NCBI GenBank assembly: GCA_030280995.1 | Contig: JASXTE010000017.1 | Location: 17,791,498-17,855,497 of the forward strand | DNA from: Hemileia vastatrix | Taxonomy: Eukaryota; Basidiomycota; Pucciniomycetes; Pucciniales; Zaghouaniaceae | DNA: 64,000 nt | Direction: 5' to 3' | Part shown: positions 55,618-64,000 of the stretch, in pieces | Position numbering within the stretch: position 1 is the first letter of the stretch | How the letters are laid out: each line of letters starts with the position of its first letter | Made by a program: the position numbers and the translations under genes | The notes under the pieces: generated by a model | Told to the model about the DNA's origin: nothing | Seen by the model: the letters and a program-made list of their open reading frames with translations, nothing else | The model's database searches: none

Positions 55618-57092
55618 CTGATTTTCTTTAATCTGGTGTATGGGCTAAGTCCTTTGTCATCTTCTCCATTTTTTTAAACAAATCATTGAGTTCAGGATTT
55701 TTCCATCCAGGAATAACTTGGATGGGTGCAGTTGGGGCTGGTGCTGGGTCTTCCTCCATATCAGAGATGCACCTAGTATCATGAAAAAGTACAACAAAAC
55801 CTGGCACATCACTGCAGAGATCTCTTGCTAACTTGTAGTGTGCACTAGCAATCTGAATTCCAAGTAAATAATCTTCATAATAATAAAAAGCAAAGTAAAA
55901 TAAAAAACTTACCTTGGTCCAAAAACTTTTTACTTGTGCCCTTGCCCTCTATTCCATCTTTTCTCTTTCCACCCTTTCCTCTTCTTGCCCAAACAACCTT
56001 ATCATTTTAATTTCCTTATTAACTACCCATTTCTCAATAACACATTGAGTGAACTGAAGCTTTGACTGATCAATTGTATTCAAGGTGGTGAGCCACCTGG
56101 TAATGTGGTCTCATACTATGCTTCCCATGACTTGATTCCAAGTTGATTCCAAAAAATTACGGCAAGTCCAATCAAAGGCGAATTTCCAAAAACCTTTTTC
56201 TTGAAATTTATGCTCTAAGTTTCGTTTGACAGAAAGTGGGATAGGTGCTCCTCCTTTTAGTCCTTGAGGCTCAGGTGCTGGAAAAAATTCAGGTAGTTGA
56301 ATTTTGGATCGCAAGAAGGCTATAGAATTGGTTATCAGAAATTGTTGATCAGCTGCAGAATTAGCACGGTTAAAAGATTGGAATTGGGTTAGAACAGTTT
56401 GAATGGTTTTCAGTTTGAATTGGTTCCAAGATTTCCAATTTTCAATCTCCAAAGGTGTTGGGATTGCAGGATTTTTTGCTATTTTCATTGGTCCCCAAAG
56501 ACAATACTTCAGAAAGTGGTAAATATTTCTATTTAGACTGTCCAAGCTCCTGGGAACATCATTCCTTCTAACTAAGCCTCTTACAGCCCTTAACCCCCGT
56601 TCTCATTCATGAGACTCTGCTGAATTGAGTCTGTGGTAATCACTGATACCCATAATGATTGAGGGATTCACTAACAATTAAAATAAGTTAATTAAATTGG
56701 TTTTTTTTAAATAAAAGAATACACTACAAATTTGACTTACCAGCTCCACTTGTGCTTTCTCTTTGGTTAGGCTGAGCAGATGATGATTGGTCTCCAAAAA
56801 ATTCCCTCAATACTTCACTAGCCCAATATCTTTCTAGCTGATCCGCATGCTGATCAGCACTTTCAGGAGCAGAATGATGATTGCGATTAAACTTTCTCGG
56901 TTCTGCATGAGACTCTTGGCCTGTATTGGGATTAGGTGGTGGGTTAGGATTAGGCAGTAAAGATTGAGACGCATCTGGAGGTGGATCAGCAGTGGGTGGT
57001 GGTGGAGTATTTCCAGTATTAGTAGTATGTTGAGGAGGAAAAAAATTGAAATCAGTTGGGTCAACAGACATCCCTTCAAAATTATCATCCAT
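55618..57092 (-). pseudogene. Unrecognised spliced gene, several stops
   Basis: ATG at 57090-57092 opens MDDNFEGMSVDPTDFNFFPP, followed by a Pro/Asn-rich low-complexity region and LERYWASEVLREFFGD. A GTAAGT donor near 56743 and an acceptor near 56678 join to NPSIIMGISDYHRLNSAESH. A TGA interrupts before RRNDVPRSLDSLNR (56560 region). The frame continues through NIYHFLKYCLWGPMK and LESTWNQVMGSIV to TGA at 56111-56113, then DHITRWLTTLNTIDQ and a further TAG, ending at a GTAAG donor near 55912. A last piece (about 55860-55628) reads HYKLARDLCSDVPGFVVLFH and VIPGWKNPELNDLFKKMEKM. Repeated patterns of this kind occur in transposon genes of rust fungi as I remember them, but I cannot name the family. 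Confidence 0.5.
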
Positions 57093-57508
57093 TATGAACT
57101 TTAATAAAAGAAAATAAAATAAAAATAATCAGTCTTTAAAATTTATACCTATCAAAGTTAAATTAAAAAAAGATACTATGTTTATAGTTTTTTTAATGTG
57201 AATTTTCTCTTGGGGAAAAACAAAGTGAATAATATATAGCTATCAGCTAAAGTAGGAAGGTCAAACTATTTATAGTGGATGAATGAGCAAGAAGATTATT
57301 CATTAAGTAAAAATTTTATCATATTTCTCATTATCATGATTTTCTTTCATTCATTCATAAATTTAAGATAAAAATGACTCATTGAAAGCATGGGTTCTCT
57401 CGCATTAAAAGCAACCAATTTAATTGTTCACTGATTTAAGATAAGGTAAGTTGGATGCATTGCATTTTTAATCAAGAATTGAAATATTTATTTTACCATT
57501 TACAAACA

Positions 57509-58204
57509 TCACCAATCCCAAATTAACACAAAGATGTTAGTTAACAGAAAATAAATTTGATTAATTTTTTCACTCACTACTGTCTGCAGTCCAATGGCAG
57601 TGACAACCTTGTCTTTGATTCCAAACATTCCTTTTTTGTGCTTGACAGTAGCTGCATGTCTAATTATTGCATCTTTCTTGATAACAATTTGAGTTGCTTT
57701 GGCTACTCTTACTAACTGACAATGCATTTGTGGGAAAAGCTCATAGGGATCCTTTGATCTTTCTTCTGGAGGGAGCTCCTTGAAAGGACTTACTATTAAA
57801 CACATTTGATCATTCTCTTCCTTTGACCTGAAAAGATCATCAATTTTCCCAAACTGGATATATTTTACATAGTAGAATTCAATTTTTGAATTAACAGTGT
57901 GTTGATGGTAACTACTAAACCTCTTTCCATGTATCAATATGCTTGCTACATTTTCAACTACCCAATCCCTACTTTTCTCCAATGGTGTCAAAGCCCATCT
58001 TTAAGTTTCTTTTCCCATTCGTGCCCTTACCCATTTATTAAATAATGCCATACTTAGATGGATCCATTTTTTTTGTTCATCAAGATCAATATCAATTTTT
58101 TTAGTCTCACATTGATCATTATCTTCAGCTTCACCAAGATCTAATACCCTAAACTTCTGATACCAATGTTTGAGTATTGTTAGTGGTATCTCTCCCGTGG
58201 TCAA
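57509..58204 (-). pseudogene. Transposon-associated protein tail, one stop codon
   Basis: A single minus-strand frame from 58204 has one TAA at 58001-58003 and ends at 57509. It reads TTGEIPLTILKHWYQKFRVL, an acidic stretch, then RDWVVENVASILIHGKRFSS, HTVNSKIEFYYVKYIQFGKI, FKELPPEERSKDPYELFPQ and DAIIRHAATVKHKKGMFGI. The last blocks resemble the C-terminal region of CACTA-type proteins (compare HASRTLNP at 21.9 kb). It may belong with the gene at 55618-57092 in one decayed element. 57093-57508 is AT-rich without a gene. Confidence 0.5.
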
Positions 58205-58262
58205 TATTAATAAATTAGAACATCTGAGTTTTTAAATCATTGCTTACAAACATTACATATTT

Positions 58263-58696
58263 TGTAGACAATCCTATAGTACTAGCTATAGGCCTTGACC
58301 AAGGGAGTTAGAGAAAAACCAGAGAGAAAATCCTCTGTCCCTTTAGAAAAATAGAGTGAGATTTACTTGCTAAAGTAAGTTGTTTCCTATTTTGCTAAAC
58401 CCCTTTTTCAACACACTTGACTGCTTGATGAGCCAAGAAAGTAGTCTCCAGACAGATTACCAGACCAAAGAACTGAAATATAGAACAATGTCCACACCAG
58501 AGACAGCAAAGATACTTGATGTAGGCTGCAAATCCACACCAGAGACAGCAATAATACTTGCTATAGCTTGCAATACTATAACAGAGAAACAGTTGCCAAA
58601 GTTAAGTTAAACGAAGAGCTCACTTGCAACAAACACAGCCAAATTGTGGCCAGAAAACAGTGAAAACTGAGTGAGGAACAATGATATCACCTCCGG
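58263..58696 (-). repeat. Truncated LTR copy beside the copy C LTR
   Basis: Starts TGTAGACAATCCTATAGTAC exactly like the LTR at 58697 and follows it, with divergence, for about 430 bp (CTGTCCCTTTAGAAAAA, TTAAACACACTTGAC-type blocks). It stops where the full LTR begins. A 30-bp unit, CCACACCAGAGACAGCAA, is duplicated within it at about 58494 and 58531. Confidence 0.75.
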
Positions 58697-59585
58697 TGTA
58701 GACAATCCTATAGTACTAGCTATAGGCCTTGACCAAGGGAGTTGGAGTAAAAGCAGAAAAAATAACACCTGTCCCTTTAGAAAAACAAGTGAGACTTACC
58801 TGTTGCAGCAAATAGGAGATCTGTTTGCTAGACCCTCTAATTAAACACACTTGACCCCTTTAAAAGTGAAGATAATAGTACCAGACAGACTACCAGAAAG
58901 AGTTGAAATGAACAGTAATATATTCCAACAAAACACAAGCCAATGAGACAGTGAGGAACAGAGAGGCAATGAGTAAAGATATAAGATGATTCCCCTAAAA
59001 ATCTTCCCACAAACGCATCATACAGCCAGTGCACAGACCACCCTGACCAATTCCCCAGCCAAAATCCAGCTTTCCCAGCCTTTTTCATGCATAAAAGTGC
59101 ATTTTAGCGCCTCCCCAGTGCCCAGGCGGGCGGGCCGCTTCTAGGCCCTAAAACACCCATACAACCCATAAAACCATAAAAACCCTAAAAACCCATAACT
59201 TCACTAATAAAAAATATAAACACACATAAGACATACCAAAATGAAAAGAAAATTAAGTACAATAACCTGAGACATAATAAGTGAACCTAGATTAAGCCTA
59301 CATAATCACCACTAAGCAATAAACATCCGATAAATACCAATAATAACACCATAACTACCCTATAAAACAAGGTAACCACCCATAAGGGATACCAAAATGA
59401 AGAGAAAAGAAAGGACATTAAGCTGAGACATAATAAGTGACCCTAGCTTAAGCCTCCATAAACACTACTAAATTTCACCTAAAGATGAAAAAACTACTAA
59501 TAACACCATAACCCCAATAACACCCTACATACCAAATACCCCCAAATATGCACTCCAAAGGCCTACCCAGGTTTGGATCACCACA
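58697..59585 (-). repeat. 3' LTR of gypsy copy C
   Basis: 889 bp with TGTAGACAATCC at one end and GGATCACCACA at the other. On the minus strand it starts TGTGGTGATCC right after a purine tract (reverse complement of 59586-59597). Its U5 hairpin arms are CCTATAG (58707-58713) and CTATAGG (58720-58726). The GGCCTACCCAGGTTTGGAT end resembles the end of the other two LTRs. Confidence 0.75.
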
Positions 59586-59597
59586 TCCTCCCTCCAA
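59586..59597 (-). other. Polypurine tract of gypsy copy C
   Basis: The minus strand reads TTGGAGGGAGGA immediately before the LTR start TGTGGTG, as expected for plus-strand priming. Confidence 0.7.
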
Positions 59598-59909
59598 TCA
59601 AGAATGTCCCCATTCTTCCTTTGCCAAAACCATGCTTGAACACCTATCCAGAATCTTTACAAACAGCTTATTTCTCTCTTCCACCAGATCCTATTCCATC
59701 CTAAGTGAACTTCTGAACCAGCAATCCAAGCTTCTTCTTTAAAACTTCTCTTGCACCAAGCCTTTAAATTAAATCTATCTCTTTGAAAAGAATCTCTTTC
59801 TTCTGTTCCTGAATTCCAACTCTGGCTGTGCCAGCCTCCAACAATGAAAAGTGATATCCAGTTGACAAGTCTTCCCAACTATAACCTTCTACCAGCATAA
59901 ATATTTCCT

Positions 59910-60745
59910 CATTTTATAGTCTTGGGGGACTCACAACTCTCAGTTTAAAGTCTTGGGGGACTAAAAGCCCTCAGTTTAAAGTCTTGGGGGACTAACAGCC
60001 CTCAGTTTAAAGTCTTGGGGGACTAACAGCCCTCATTTTATAGTCTTGGGGGACTCCAAAAATCCTCAGTTTATAGTCTAGGGGGACTGAAAAAACCTGA
60101 ATCACAGAACCCAGAACCAGAGATCAACCAGAAAAAGATTTAGAGAAGTAACTAAATTTCTGGGGTAACTGTATATAGAGCTGCCAGCCCATCAGTCACC
60201 CCCAAAATTGCCTTTACAAAATTCCGAAGTTCCCCCTTTGATCCTTCTGCCTTTAAACTTCAACATCACACTGCCTCCCATTCCTCAGTTTATAGTCTTG
60301 GGGGACTTACCATCAACAATCCTCAGTTTAAAGTCTTGGGGGACTAACACAGTGTTCAGTTTAAAGTCTTGACGGACTACTTCTTGACAAAATCTTGAAA
60401 CCAGCCAGTTTAAAGTGTTGGAGGACTACTATATCCACAGTAGTAAAATTAAATTCTTGAATAAATCTTTGAAAACCAGCCAATTTTAAGTCTTGGAGGA
60501 CTAACAGAATTTTCAGTTTAAAGTCTTGATGGACATCAAAAAATCTTGAGCCCATAATTAAAAGATCAGTTTAAAGTCTTGAAAGACTTTCCAAAAAAAT
60601 CTTGAAGATATAGCCCATAAATAAAAGATCAGTTTAAAGTCTTGAAGGACCTTCCAAAAAAAAAATCTTGAAGATATAGCCCATAAATAAAAGATCAGTT
60701 TAAAGTCTTGAAGGACCTTCCAGAAAAAAAAATCTTGAAGATATA
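59910..60745 (-). repeat. Hairpin-motif array, copy C, with an SL1
   Basis: About fifteen copies of CAGTTTAAAGTCTTGGGGGACT-type motif (variants AAGGAC, GAGGAC), 30-75 bp apart, with the loop drifting along the array (GGGGG, then GGAG, then GAAG). An SL1 (60162-60202; GGGGTAACTG with CAGTCACCCC, a G-U pair on the sense strand) splits the array. The last three units at 60565-60740 are 60-bp tandem copies. Confidence 0.85.
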
Positions 60746-60821
60746 GCCCATAAATCCCCAAACCAAGAACCATCAAAGCCAAAACATTTAACCTCCTTAA
60801 ACAAATAAAACAAAATAAAAC

Positions 60822-60892
60822 GGTATCCCCCAGCCAATTGATGAGCTGATCCCCTGATACCTTACCCACATTCAAGTGCACCTTGATGTAGT
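60822..60892 (-). other. Stem-loops SL3 and SL4, copy C
   Basis: Outer arms GGTATC (60822-60827) and GATACC (60856-60861), inner arms CAGC and GCTG, sense loop TCATCAATTG. SL4 lies next to it with CAAG and CTTG arms around GTGCA. Confidence 0.75.
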
Positions 60893-61110
60893 CACACCTA
60901 AAAAAAAAAAAAAATTATATTTTTTATTTTGACTCCTCCTCTTCTACCAAAAACATTGTCAGAGCCCTATCTTGAGCCTTTGAACAAAAAAAGCCTCCAT
61001 TAAAAATTAAAAGAAAAAAAAAGAAAAAAAGAAAAAAATCTTGAATCCACCACTTTCACAGCCAACACCCTAGAACCACACATCAAAGCCAGCTCCATAT
61101 CAACAGAAGA

Positions 61111-61166
61111 GATCACTGGGTGGGCTCCCTCCAATAAGTAAAAATGATGGGAGACCACCACTGATC
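61111..61166 (-). other. Stem-loop SL2, copy C
   Basis: GATCACTGGGTGG and CCACCACTGATC pair with one mismatch and one bulge; inside, CTCCC pairs with GGGAG. It lies between SL1 and SL3 as in copies A and B. Confidence 0.72.
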
Positions 61167-61302
61167 CACTACCAATCCAAAAGCACCAAAAGACATCCAA
61201 GGCAATCCAGTTTAGAGTCATAGAGGACTAAAAACCTGAATCACAACAAAACAACACTAGAATTAAACTAGAAAGAAACCAAAGGCTTGAAACAGACATT
61301 CT

Positions 61303-61609
61303 GGGGTAACTGTTCTACAGAGCAGCCAGCTCATCAGTTACCCCCACACTTGCCAAAATAAAATCTAGAAGCCCCCCCTGGGTACCTTCTAACAAAAACA
61401 CAACATCCAACAAAATTAAACAAAACCAATAAACATGAGGGGTCCAGCACTTGAAGACCAAAAGAATTTCCAGTTTAAAGTCATGGTGGACTAAAAACCT
61501 GTTAAAGAAAAAAAAACCAATACTAGAATTCAACAAAATTAAGAGAAGGGGTTGGAAACAGACAATCTGGGGTAACTGTTGATAGAGCAGACAGCCCATG
61601 AGTCACCCC
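61303..61609 (-). other. Two SL1 stem-loops, copy C
   Basis: 61303-61344 has a perfect 10-bp stem (GGGGTAACTG, CAGTTACCCC). 61569-61609 has GGGGTAACTG with GAGTCACCCC: on the sense strand one G-U pair and an open terminal pair. Both are followed by CACTTGCCAAAATAAAATCTA. Hairpin motifs of the small type occur near 61210, 61475 and 61767. Confidence 0.75.
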
Positions 61610-62085
61610 CACACTTGCCAAAATAAAATCTAAAAGTTCCATCCCTGGGTACCTTCTAACAAAAAGAATTTTCCAAAAAAAATCTTCTCCTGTAAAAAAC
61701 CAAAACCATTAAAAAACCATTAAAATTCTTTAAAGCCAAAAAATCCAATTTAGAAATAAAACTTTGCAGTTTAACCTCATGCTGGAGGTGAAATAAAACC
61801 AATAATCCTCATTTTTATCTTCATTTTATTTTAAATAAAATATCCATCTTCACTTGAATTTTTCTTTTCTTCCATATTCATTATACTAAGAGTTTTTTTT
61901 TTTTTTTTACTACGGGTGGGCCGCCCAAAGTTGGAGGTGCCGCCTGAAGCGGCCCGGCCTCCCTTTTTTATATAGAGACTTGAACCAGAGAGACTGAAAA
62001 GAATTAGACAAGACAACAAAAAAAAATCCTGACCAAATACATAGAGGCCAAATTAAGCAAAACCAAAACAAATTAAGTAGTTTGT

Positions 62086-62099
62086 CCTCATTTCGGAGG
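62086..62099 (-). other. Post-stop hairpin, copy C
   Basis: CCTC (62086-62089) and GAGG (62096-62099) form a hairpin two bases after the gag stop codon (62102-62104). The same motif abuts the pol stop in copies A and B. Confidence 0.7.
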
Positions 62100-62101
62100 A
62101 A

Positions 62102-63463
62102 TCAGATTCTTGAAATCCCAAGGTTTAAAACAATAAGTTTGCCCCTGGGGCCTGAACCCCCTAAGCTCCTCTTCCAATTCTGAGATCCCAATATCAGACC
62201 TCCAAACAAATCTTCCATTCTCCTCCATACACTGAGTCTACCATTGTTCACATTACCAGAATCCATAAATTCTCCACCCTGTGAAACATCTGGAACCTCC
62301 ACCACATCTTTAAAATCAACCTCCATACCAGTGACATCCAAAACATCACAATTTTCCTCTTCCCTATAGGAATCTTGCTTAGAATCTGCGAAATTCTCCA
62401 GAATAACATCCATAAAATCAAAATAAAAATCCTCCTCCAAGCAGAGACCTTCTGATCTTGAGGGAACCACCTGAAAATAGTCTTCCTCTATGAGAAAAAG
62501 ATCCAAGACAGAATCTTTCTGTCCATCCAAAAATTCAACTGATACATCTTCCTCCAATAAGCCATTATCTGAACTTGAGAAAGAAAAATAATCATCCCAC
62601 AGCAACCATTCATCCACCACAAATTCCTTCTCAATATCCCAAAATCCTTCTCCATGACCAGACAGGTCCTCCTTCCCACATAATTCACCCAAACTTGAGG
62701 AAATACACTGATCCTCCAGTGTGTAAATTTGCAAAACATCCAGTGAAGCACATTCCTGAGATCCCATGGCATCCTTTGAAAAAGAAAAATCAGTTTCACA
62801 AACATCATCAGAGTCCCCATCTTCAAAAATTGATAGCTCCAACTCCTCCCTAGAAACTGAATTTTCCACCACAGTCTCCTGAACCTCTCCATCCAACAGG
62901 ATTTCCTCACCAGATTCCACATCCCTATCCATCATACCATCCAAATATCCCAAAATAACCTCCTTCAGAATAGTAAAACCAGGAATCCTATTTTCCCCAT
63001 TTGGAAGAGTCTTCATCAAGTCAGCCTTGAAAAGAATCTCCAAAACCTCCACCTTTACATTCCTACCCATGGCACTCCAAAACACATACTTGGCCCCATC
63101 TTCATGTGGAATTATATCATCATATACCAGATAATCCAGAGCCTCCCCAAACTCCTCCATAAATTCCCAATACTGAGAAAGAGAAGTTACACCACCTTTC
63201 AACTCCCACTTCCTAGCAATCCCATGAAGATCTACCATTGAGAAAAAAGTAGGCCAACTTTTAACCATTTCAATCTTCAACTTTCCCCAGTCCTGACTCC
63301 TATACCCTGCCATGCCAGAAACCTCCTTCTCCACCTCTCTATTACCAATGAAAAAGATTACTTGCCTAACCATGTCCAACAGTGAGGCCCCATCAATCTC
63401 AGCATCAACCTCAAACCTAGCCAAAAAACCCTTTGCATCCTCCACCAGACAACCTACGCACAA
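62102..63463 (-). CDS. gag: Gag-like ORF of non-autonomous gypsy copy C
   Basis: 453 codons remain open. The first ~170 residues match the N-terminal gag region of copy A in order: FLARFEVDAEIDGASLLDMV, FFIGNREVEKEV, WELKGGVTSLSQYWEF, KADLMKTLPNG. The rest is a long acidic region (EELELSIFEDGDSDDVCETD) unlike the gag of copy A, and there is no zinc knuckle or protease. It ends at TGA 62102-62104. The true start is unclear: the frame is open upstream of 63463, and the codon there is TTG. An open frame without stops is unusual in this window and may mean selection or youth. Confidence 0.65.
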   Translation of the reverse strand: MCVGCLVEDAKGFLARFEVDAEIDGASLLDMVRQVIFFIGNREVEKEVSGMAGYRSQDWGKLKIEMVKSWPTFFSMVDLHGIARKWELKGGVTSLSQYWEFMEEFGEALDYLVYDDIIPHEDGAKYVFWSAMGRNVKVEVLEILFKADLMKTLPNGENRIPGFTILKEVILGYLDGMMDRDVESGEEILLDGEVQETVVENSVSREELELSIFEDGDSDDVCETDFSFSKDAMGSQECASLDVLQIYTLEDQCISSSLGELCGKEDLSGHGEGFWDIEKEFVVDEWLLWDDYFSFSSSDNGLLEEDVSVEFLDGQKDSVLDLFLIEEDYFQVVPSRSEGLCLEEDFYFDFMDVILENFADSKQDSYREEENCDVLDVTGMEVDFKDVVEVPDVSQGGEFMDSGNVNNGRLSVWRRMEDLFGGLILGSQNWKRSLGGSGPRGKLIVLNLGISRI

Positions 63464-64000
63464 GGTCGAAGATGTTCCTGCAAGTGAGATAGAATGTTTA
63501 GATACTTCTTTGAAGCACAGAGGGATAGTTCGAGGAAGTGATTCGAAGATGACTCGAAGGAATATCTACTGCTTCAAGATATGTTCGAGAAGAATCCTAA
63601 TATAGTTTGAAAGGTAATATTAAAATTCTTACAATCTCACAAAGGGTTGGAAACTCAACAATCAAGATTTAGGATTTAGAAGTGATTATTGAGAAATGAA
63701 AGAAAGATGCAATAATAATGATTTTCACTTTAGAGTTTTACCACTGTTAACTATAAATACGTTTTATAATTTAATTCTAAGGAATATTGAACCAAAAACC
63801 CAACCCTTTTTATATCCTTTACTCCTCCTTGCATTGACATCATACCCATCCACTATTCCGCACACCACAAACCATTTAAAATGTATCCATTACACCTGGA
63901 CCCTCCTCACTAACATCCGTTAACCCCTTAATCCTTCACTACCCATTCCGTCCATGCTCACTACCCCTTAATAAACCACAGACATTTCATAAACCTTTTA
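63464..64000. other. No gene seen
   Basis: Upstream of the copy C gag, similarity to copy A ends. A short frame continues for some 30 codons, then AT-rich sequence without features. It may be a different repeat joined to copy C. Confidence 0.5.

Larger units (their letters stand above)
58697..63463 (-). mobile_element. Non-autonomous gypsy copy C (gag only)
   Basis: On the minus strand: a gag-like ORF (63463-62102), post-stop hairpin, SL1 twice, SL2, SL3/SL4, a hairpin array, another SL1, purine tract and 3' LTR. No protease, RT or integrase is present, and the tail follows the gag stop directly. The 5' LTR is not in the window; similarity to the gag of copy A is lost upstream of about 63455. 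Mobilisation in trans by a relative is inferred. Confidence 0.75.

Noticed and set aside
60831..60861. Hammerhead-like core (TTGATGAGC near a stem)
   Set aside because: The conserved GAAA box and third stem are missing, and the element reads the other strand as sense.

Overview
The window is transposon-dense, AT-rich eukaryotic DNA with no recognisable host gene. Short spliceosomal introns (59-75 bp, GT...AG), fungal-type Ty3/gypsy elements, a chromodomain retrotransposon, a PIF/Harbinger element, CACTA-type remnants and a TET/JBP-like dioxygenase gene together suggest a basidiomycete fungus, most likely a rust or close relative with an expanded genome. The species cannot be fixed from this sequence alone.

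Layout. 0.6-15.6 kb: two relatives of one gypsy family, head to head. Copy A (minus) has gag-protease, a -1 frameshift site, pol, a primer-binding site and part of its 5' LTR. Copy B (plus) is a truncated RT-integrase fragment split by a solo LTR. 15.6-17.7 kb: a broken ORF, a fold-back element, a Harbinger-derived MITE and AAT microsatellites. 19.2-20.5 kb: copia 3' end with LTR. 21.9-22.9 kb: CACTA-type protein remnant. 26.8-29.0 kb: an array of regularly spaced palindromes next to a long-TIR element. 29.7 kb: a 261-bp MITE. 31.0-34.6 kb: 1.1-kb direct repeats around an unrecognised split gene. 34.9-51.5 kb: a PIF/Harbinger element with matching 16-bp termini and an AAT target duplication, holding a DDE transposase, a TET/JBP-like gene and a Myb/SANT-like gene. 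A nearly intact chromovirus (40.3-49.1 kb, ATTTT target duplication) sits inside it. 52.2-55.2 kb: palindromic satellite with a solo LTR inserted. 55.6-58.2 kb: degraded unrecognised transposon genes. 58.3-63.5 kb: copy C of the first gypsy family, a gag-only (non-autonomous) element with its 3' LTR.

Two results stand out. (1) The Harbinger element appears to carry a TET/JBP-like 2OG-Fe(II) dioxygenase gene, so a predicted DNA-base oxidase lies between the transposase and the DNA-binding partner protein. An internally deleted MITE of the same family lies at 16.9 kb. (2) The three gypsy copies A, B and C share an ordered series of stem-loops downstream of the last ORF. The arm sequences differ between copies yet still pair, several by compensatory changes or by wobble pairs on the sense strand. 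A small 14-22 nt hairpin motif of the same type recurs about fifty times in coding and non-coding parts, and begins 0-2 nt after the final stop codon in all three copies. A covarying hairpin also marks the LTR end beside the primer-binding site. This looks like a structured-RNA system of a retrotransposon family.

Nearly every gene here carries in-frame stops, often with the frame otherwise intact, so most are called pseudogenes.
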